From Planctomycetota bacterium (GTDB taxonomy: Bacteria; Planctomycetota; PUPC01; JACPCR01): a stretch of DNA of 11,186 bases. The translations under genes and the position numbers were made by a program. Of the stretch, positions 7,058 through 11,186 are shown in pieces; within the stretch, counting starts at the first letter, position 1; each line of letters opens with the position of its first letter. Below the pieces are notes generated by a model. That model saw only the letters and a program-made list of their open reading frames with translations. It had not been told where the DNA came from and did not search any database. Location: assembly GCA_030740295.1 (NCBI GenBank), contig JASLXP010000585.1, forward strand, positions 1 through 11,186, given 5' to 3'.

Positions 7058-7088
7058 GTGGTGTCACGAATGCGGCTTGTGATGACAT

Positions 7089-8087
7089 TCACAACTCAAT
7101 GACTTTCCCTGTCTCAATGGATTCGTACGCGGCCTCTGCGACCTGTACGTTGGCCCGGCCTTCCGTGCCGGGTATCTCCGGTTCTTCATCGTTTCGAATG
7201 GCAGAGAGCCAGGCTTCGAGCTCGGCCTGGACCGGTTCTTTTACCTTGATCTCTGCAAAAGGAATCACCTTGGCATCTTCGCCCTGCCGTTTGTAGTGAA
7301 TCCCGCCTTCCGCTCCCCAGAACTGTGGAAAGTCCAGCGAGCCCTCAGTGCCGTCGACTCGTCCGCCGTAGCCGCCGATCGCGGATGCCGAGCTCGAATG
7401 CATGTGGCCCACTGCGCCGCTCTCGAAGTGGAGCGTTAAAGACGCCACGTCCGGATAATCACACTGGGGGTTGACGAAGTTGCCGCCGGCCGCGTAGACC
7501 TTGGCCACATCGCCGCAGACGAAGCGCATAAAATCAATCTCATGAGCGTTGACCTCCATCAGAGTGCCGCCGCTCATCTTTCGGCTGTTGCGCCACGACT
7601 TTGCCCATATGCCGCCAAAGCCGCCGCCAATGCGGTGCACGTGCATATAGATGGGGTCGCCGATGGCGCCGTCTTTGACCATGTCCCGCACTCTTCGATG
7701 GACACCGTGATATCGGCAGACCTGCCCGACCATCAATTTCACCTTCGCCCTCTTCGCGGCGCGGATGATGGAATTGCAGTCCTTCACATTTGCGGCGAGA
7801 GGCTTTTCAACAAAGACATGTTTTCCTGCTTTAGCTGCCGCGTTGCAGACTTCCTTGTGCTTGAAAGGCGGCGGCGCGACGATCACTCCGTCGAGTCGTT
7901 TTCGTCCAAGTACTTGGTCCACCTCGGTAGAGAGCGGAACGCCATATTCGTTGGAAGCCGACTTTGCTGCATCGCGCACGGGATCGCACACGACGGCGAG
8001 TCTCGCTGAATCTACTTTGACAAGAGAGTTTGCCAGGCTTCGGCCCATAACGCCGCAGCCGATGAGGCCGATGTTGAGTGTCTTCAT
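7089..8087 (-). CDS. Gfo/Idh/MocA family NAD(P)-dependent oxidoreductase
   Basis: This 332-residue protein has the usual two-domain layout of the family that oxidises or reduces sugars, inositols and related polyols with NAD(P). The Rossmann domain starts with IGLIGCGVMG (6-15, the glycine-rich loop), followed by an acidic residue at the end of strand 2 (CDP, 34-36) and VIVAPPPFKHKEV (68-80). The family signature EKPLA lies at 94-98 (Lys95). The C-terminal substrate domain contains GGTLMEVNAHEIDFMRFVCGD (173-193), where His182 matches the usual active-site histidine and Asp185 is its typical partner. Length is typical and no signal peptide is present. The substrate cannot be deduced. The start at 8087 gives the expected beta-strand directly before the glycine loop; no Shine-Dalgarno is present. 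A 72-bp gap with a hairpin separates it from the upstream methyltransferase. Confidence 0.93.
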   Translation of the reverse strand: MKTLNIGLIGCGVMGRSLANSLVKVDSARLAVVCDPVRDAAKSASNEYGVPLSTEVDQVLGRKRLDGVIVAPPPFKHKEVCNAAAKAGKHVFVEKPLAANVKDCNSIIRAAKRAKVKLMVGQVCRYHGVHRRVRDMVKDGAIGDPIYMHVHRIGGGFGGIWAKSWRNSRKMSGGTLMEVNAHEIDFMRFVCGDVAKVYAAGGNFVNPQCDYPDVASLTLHFESGAVGHMHSSSASAIGGYGGRVDGTEGSLDFPQFWGAEGGIHYKRQGEDAKVIPFAEIKVKEPVQAELEAWLSAIRNDEEPEIPGTEGRANVQVAEAAYESIETGKVIEL

Positions 8088-8118
8088 GTGGTGTATTTCT
8101 AAGGTCGCTGGACGGAAG

Positions 8119-8141
8119 GCTACAAGCTGGCAGCTTACAGC
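8119..8141 (-). repeat. Intercistronic stem-loop between methyltransferase and oxidoreductase genes
   Basis: The core AAGCTG-G-CAGCTT (8124-8136) is a perfect inverted repeat. Read on the minus-strand transcript, it extends through two G-U pairs to a stem of about ten pairs over 8119-8141 with a three-base loop (GCC). It begins 18 bases after the methyltransferase stop. It is followed by a C-rich rather than T-rich stretch, so it does not look like an intrinsic terminator. It resembles a small REP-like or transcript-stabilising palindrome; whether it is dispersed in the genome cannot be told from one window. Confidence 0.4.
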
Positions 8142-8159
8142 TACGATGTCAAGCAGCAG

Positions 8160-8885
8160 TCATCCCAGGTCCACGACAGCGGACAGTCTGCATGGAAAGT
8201 GGTTTCTCACGGACGCTTCACCGACCTGGGCTTCCTTGCAGGCTCGCACAATTTCGTTGACCAGAAGTCCGCGCCGGATCGATGTCAGAGAATCCGCATG
8301 AACGACATGGCTCGTGGTGAACACGCGCGTACCGATCCAGGTCATGAAAAGGCTTGCTCTGGTTCGCTGGAGGTCGCTGATGAGGATCCCTTTTGATGCG
8401 ACTTTGCGGAACTGTTTGAGCAATTCAACGATCTGGTCGAACGAGAAGTGATGAAGGAACTGAGAGCAGATGACGAAGTCAAACGAGCCCGATCTGAATG
8501 GAAGATTCAGCGCGTCCGCACAGATAAATTCGATATCGGTGTTCAGGTTTTTGCGAGTCGAAGCCAGCTCTCTCGCTCTTGCCAGCGATTTGAGATTGAA
8601 GTCAACGCCAACCATCTGCACCTCGAGTCCCGCATCGTTCGACCATTCAAGGATGGCGAGCGGGATGTCCGCGGAGCCGGTGCCTACATCAAGAATTCGA
8701 ATTGGGCCCGCCAGGCCCAACCGCTTCACTGCATCCGCCAGAAGCGAAACGGCCAGACTCCGGCCCCCGAAGAGCCGGTTCAGTCTGGCCAGATCGTTTA
8801 ATGCTCTTTCGTGTTCTTCGTCCGACAGGTCGAGCTGATCCATCAGCTCTGGTTCATCTGAACGGGGCAGCCCCATTGCCGGCAT
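8160..8885 (-). CDS. Class I SAM-dependent methyltransferase
   Basis: The 241-residue protein has a Rossmann-fold methyltransferase core. Motif I is ILDVGTGSADIP (64-75), the ribose-binding acidic residue follows strand 2 in VGVDFN (92-97), an adenine-contacting CADALNLPF lies at 122-130, and the core continues with FDFVICSQFLHHF (135-147) and GILISDLQRT (166-175). The N-terminal stretch EPELMDQLDLSDEEHERAL (11-29) followed by LARLNRLFGG (32-41) resembles a UbiE-like group often found beside type III polyketide synthase and FAD reductase genes; that is from memory, and no such partners are visible here. The substrate is unknown. Its ATG follows the transaldolase TAG with no intervening base and no Shine-Dalgarno, so it probably depends on translational coupling. 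An in-frame ATG at codon 4 (8876) is an alternative start. Confidence 0.88.
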   Translation of the reverse strand: MPAMGLPRSDEPELMDQLDLSDEEHERALNDLARLNRLFGGRSLAVSLLADAVKRLGLAGPIRILDVGTGSADIPLAILEWSNDAGLEVQMVGVDFNLKSLARARELASTRKNLNTDIEFICADALNLPFRSGSFDFVICSQFLHHFSFDQIVELLKQFRKVASKGILISDLQRTRASLFMTWIGTRVFTTSHVVHADSLTSIRRGLLVNEIVRACKEAQVGEASVRNHFPCRLSAVVDLG

Positions 8886-10151
8886 CTACATGAAGGAACG
8901 GATGCGGTCGTCCAGCTTCTTTTGATCCGCGGCGAATGAACACCAGGCGGATGCGTTGAAGAGCGCATCGAGCCCGACCGTTCCCTCCTTGAGGATGTCC
9001 TTCCAGCGATCGTAGTTGGGTATCTTGCCGTCGGCTGCGATGTCCGCGATCTGCTGGTCAGTCCATTCGGGGAAAATGTCACCGAGGCCCTTCTCCTTGA
9101 GGAAGCCGGCAAGGCAATCGCCACGCATGTCGTCGAGGTCGTCCTGAGCTGTGAGCTCGTCCATGGCGGCCTTGAGTCCATCGCTGACATCCCACAAGGT
9201 GTTCAAGCCGGATGCTTCTGGGCAAATTCCTTCGCTGAGGTTGATCTGGAGATCAGGATCGAGATCGCCACAGATGTCGTCCGGCGTCAGACCGAGCGAA
9301 GGCATGCCTTCTGCGACTCCGGTCGGCATGGTGAAAACGTCGAGTCCGGCGAGGGTCTGGACCTGTTCGGCTTCGCGCATGCTCGCGGCGATCTGTTTTG
9401 TGCTGCATTGGCCTGCATCTTTAAGTTCGCGCAGATGGAGCTGGCTGGAGATGATGGCCTTTTCGCCGACGTATTTGCCGTCCCCGATGCTGTAATCCGC
9501 GACGTATGCATTGAGACGGCCCAGGAACACGTTGCAGTAGGTCGGGTTCGCGATGCGTGCGGCGATGTAGTTTTGACGGGCGGCGAATTCGAGGGTGAAG
9601 TTGATGGGGATGCCTTCCTTCACCAGTTGCCGGACGGCGACAACACCGGTCGGGGTGTAAGGCACTTTTACGATGAAGAAATCAGGGCAGATTTCATAGA
9701 GCCGATGCGCGGTCTCGATGGTGTTTTCGAAATCGTGTGAGAGATCGGTGTGGAGCTCGACGCTGACTTTGCAGCCGAAGTTTTCGACGAGTCGCAAGCC
9801 GTGATGCGCGTTGAGCAGGAGACCAATCTCGATCACGACAGCGTCGTCGGTGATATCTGAATCCGCTTCACGGATATCAGCGATTGCTGTCTTGATGAGA
9901 TCGTCGTAGATGCCTTTGGTGACTTCGTTGCTCAGGAGTGTGTTATTGGTGGTGAGGGCGGTGAATTCTGAGCTCCAGAGCGAGTTGGCCATATCAATGT
10001 CGCCCGTATCGAGCCAGAGCTCCGTGCCAACATCGGCGAGCTTCTGCCAGATGTCGCTGGTCGGGGCTTCGCGGGGTTCACCGGTCACGTTGACGCCTTG
10101 CTTTGCCAGATCTGCGACGCGTTCACGTACGCTGGAAGCGGTGGTTGCCAT
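8886..10151 (-). CDS. Transaldolase (TAL/FSA family), long form
   Basis: Transaldolase moves a dihydroxyacetone unit between sugar phosphates in the non-oxidative pentose phosphate pathway, forming a Schiff base on a lysine in a TIM barrel. From the ATG at 10151 the product is 421 residues. It shows LWLDTGDI (45-52, Asp48), SEFTALTTNNTLL (61-73), VELHTD (131-136), the nucleophile Lys162 in FIVKVPYTPTG (159-169), INFTLEFAARQNYI (183-196) and VFLGRLNAYVADY (208-220). The segment usually reading S-P-F-x-G-R reads NVFLGR, so a conserved phosphate-site serine may be an asparagine. It is about 100 residues longer than E. coli TalB, mostly C-terminal (about 300-421). I chose ATG 10151 over the upstream in-frame TTG at 10157 because AGGAG at 10163-10159 is seven bases from the ATG but only one from the TTG. 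A likely promoter lies directly upstream. Confidence 0.9.
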   Translation of the reverse strand: MATTASSVRERVADLAKQGVNVTGEPREAPTSDIWQKLADVGTELWLDTGDIDMANSLWSSEFTALTTNNTLLSNEVTKGIYDDLIKTAIADIREADSDITDDAVVIEIGLLLNAHHGLRLVENFGCKVSVELHTDLSHDFENTIETAHRLYEICPDFFIVKVPYTPTGVVAVRQLVKEGIPINFTLEFAARQNYIAARIANPTYCNVFLGRLNAYVADYSIGDGKYVGEKAIISSQLHLRELKDAGQCSTKQIAASMREAEQVQTLAGLDVFTMPTGVAEGMPSLGLTPDDICGDLDPDLQINLSEGICPEASGLNTLWDVSDGLKAAMDELTAQDDLDDMRGDCLAGFLKEKGLGDIFPEWTDQQIADIAADGKIPNYDRWKDILKEGTVGLDALFNASAWCSFAADQKKLDDRIRSFM

Positions 10152-10158
10152 CGTCAAT

Positions 10159-10163
10159 CTCCT
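10159..10163 (-). promoter_or_regulatory. Strong Shine-Dalgarno of the transaldolase gene
   Basis: AGGAG on the minus strand, seven bases before the ATG at 10151. It decides the start, excluding the TTG at 10157, and is the only strong Shine-Dalgarno I find before any gene in this window. Confidence 0.75.
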
Positions 10164-10215
10164 GATAAGTAGGGTTGGTAGAAGAAAACATGGGCCTTGT
10201 TAATCGGCATCGGGG

Positions 10216-10243
10216 AGTATAGAGCGGGGCTGTCTGTGATCAA
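10216..10243 (-). promoter_or_regulatory. Candidate sigma70-like promoter for the transaldolase gene
   Basis: On the minus strand TTGATC (10243-10238, four of six matches to the -35 consensus) is followed after 16 bases by TATACT (10221-10216, five of six matches to the -10 consensus). The -35 overlaps the stop codon of the upstream DmpA-type gene. The predicted start near 10209 gives a leader of about 58 bases, leading into the AGGAG site. This suggests the transaldolase-methyltransferase pair can be transcribed independently of the peptidase gene. Confidence 0.45.
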
Positions 10244-11186
10244 CGATGAAGGATGGAAGCCAGCCACTGTTTTACGGGGAATGCGTGGCGTGTGACGCTG
10301 TCACGGCCTGTCATGGTTTCAGCCATGAACATTGAATTGAGGATTGCCTCCTCCACGGCCTCAACTGTCGCGAGGAAGAGCCCTCCGAGCAGCTTACTGT
10401 CGTCACGGAGGAATTGGCATGGCAGAGCCAAGCCTTCTGCATGATGCGGGATGCGTTGCGCGGTGCTGAAGCCGATCACGAAATCGCCGCTTCCGTGGCC
10501 ATGATGGGTGCCCGTTCGGGCCAGGCCGGCTCCGGCGCGAGTGCATATGCGCCGCAACTGAAGGGGAGACAGGGGCGCATCGGTAGCAAGGACGATCATA
10601 ATGGAGCCTTTGTCCTCTTCCTGATTTGGATCTTCTGAGGATTCGGGCGGACAGTTCTGTGTTGTTGAGGTCCGTCTCGGCGGAAGCAGATGTCTACCCG
10701 CGTGATCGTCCCCGATGATCAGATCTGGCGGAGATCCGAAATTAGTCTGGACGAGAGTTCCCACGGTGAAGCCACCGACGACTTCAGAAAGCCTTCTGCT
10801 CGATGTGCCGATCCCGCCTTTCCATCCGAAGCACGAGTTGCCAGTGCCTCCGCCTATATTGCCCTCTTCGACTGCCCCGCCCTGCGCGTTATCGATCGCG
10901 TGCATAACGTGATGCTCTCTGATGTGTCTGCCGCGGACGTCGCTCAGAACCCCGTGGAAGCATTCGCCCACGACAGGATTCATTGAGCAACCGATTCCGA
11001 TTTCCCGGTTCTCTCGAAGTGCGTGCGCCACGAGGGCATCTGCAACCAGGCCGACATTCAGCGTTTCAGCGAGCGCGATGGGTGATTCCAGAATTCCGAG
11101 TTCTCTGATCTGTTCGAAACCGGTAACTTTTCCGAAGCCGTTGATGGTGTGAACGGCGGCGATGACTTTTTCCTGAAAGAGATTGC
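10240..11186 (-). CDS. DmpA-type P1 family (S58) N-terminal-nucleophile aminopeptidase, 5'-truncated by the window edge
   Basis: This family cleaves itself between Gly and Ser to expose an N-terminal serine nucleophile, then releases N-terminal residues from peptides; members prefer L-amino acid or beta-peptide substrates. The reading frame is open to the window edge: the first complete codon is at 11184, giving about 314 visible residues and lacking roughly 40. Visible motifs are VHTINGFGKVTG (11-22), NPVVGEC (69-75), the glycine-rich EEGNIGGGTGN (106-116), GTLVQTNFG (142-150, with the oxyanion-hole-type Asn) and the autocleavage and nucleophile site KGS at 192-194 (Ser194) within GSIMIVLATDAPL. 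HGHGSGDFVIGFSTA follows, and a C-terminal AETMTGRD helix region. All of this fits the fold well. A GTG at 11031 could be mistaken for the start, but the conserved N-terminal motifs lie upstream of it. The stop is at 10242-10240, just ahead of the transaldolase promoter. Confidence 0.92.
   Translation of the reverse strand, partial: NLFQEKVIAAVHTINGFGKVTGFEQIRELGILESPIALAETLNVGLVADALVAHALRENREIGIGCSMNPVVGECFHGVLSDVRGRHIREHHVMHAIDNAQGGAVEEGNIGGGTGNSCFGWKGGIGTSSRRLSEVVGGFTVGTLVQTNFGSPPDLIIGDDHAGRHLLPPRRTSTTQNCPPESSEDPNQEEDKGSIMIVLATDAPLSPLQLRRICTRAGAGLARTGTHHGHGSGDFVIGFSTAQRIPHHAEGLALPCQFLRDDSKLLGGLFLATVEAVEEAILNSMFMAETMTGRDSVTRHAFPVKQWLASILHR

Noticed and set aside
8147..8152. Consensus TTGACA on the minus strand upstream of the oxidoreductase
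   Set aside because: No acceptable -10 hexamer lies 16-18 bases downstream, so I do not call a promoter.
10690..10986. Plus-strand open frames opposite the DmpA-type gene
   Set aside because: The minus-strand frame carries unmistakable family motifs; the plus-strand translations have none.
11029..11031. GTG as the start of the DmpA-type peptidase
   Set aside because: The frame stays open to the window edge and encodes the conserved family motif VHTINGFGKVTG upstream of this codon, so the true start is outside the window.
1..11186. CRISPR arrays, insertion sequences, att sites, tRNA/rRNA genes, defence systems
   Set aside because: I found no regularly spaced repeats, transposase or integrase motifs, tRNA-like cloverleaf sequence or known defence domains; nearly all of the window is explained by ten ordinary genes.

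Overview
The window holds ten protein genes in two convergent blocks, packed at bacterial density. No mobile element, CRISPR array, rRNA or tRNA is recognisable. Moderately high GC, a COG3618-type amidohydrolase, a Gfo/Idh/MocA oxidoreductase, a VC1184-type PLP enzyme and a DUF2330-like secreted protein, with mostly weak or absent Shine-Dalgarno sequences, suggest an environmental, probably uncultivated Gram-negative lineage (PVC/FCB or a neighbouring candidate phylum). That placement is inference; no marker here fixes the phylum.

Plus-strand block (188-4637): ffh (SRP GTPase), a WcaJ-type polyprenyl-phosphate sugar-1-phosphate transferase, a glycerophosphodiester-phosphodiesterase-fold protein that has lost most of its catalytic residues, and a COG3618-type metal-dependent hydrolase. 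The last three genes are tightly spaced: the stop of the transferase overlaps the start of the next gene by one base, and the gap after that is 13 bp. Here ffh is followed by an envelope-sugar gene instead of the frequently seen rpsP-rimM-trmD.

Minus-strand block (11186-4668, read right to left): a DmpA-type N-terminal-nucleophile aminopeptidase cut by the window edge, a long transaldolase with its own likely promoter and the only strong Shine-Dalgarno in the window, a class I SAM methyltransferase starting on the base after the transaldolase stop, a Gfo/Idh/MocA oxidoreductase, a VC1184-type PLP enzyme, and an exported DUF2330-like protein. The two blocks meet at 4638-4667, where a small hairpin with a TTCG loop lies between the stop codons.

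The genes look like housekeeping plus carbohydrate, envelope and small-molecule metabolism rather than one dedicated system, and I see no clear novel defence or mobile system. The most unusual item is the GDPD-fold protein at 3062-3790: its HRG motif reads RRR and two metal-ligand glutamates are replaced, yet the frame is intact and apparently translationally coupled. Lesser points are the missing desulfurase cysteine in the PLP enzyme, two intercistronic inverted repeats (8119-8141 and 5777-5794), the abutting transaldolase/methyltransferase pair, and the short direct and inverted repeats upstream of ffh.
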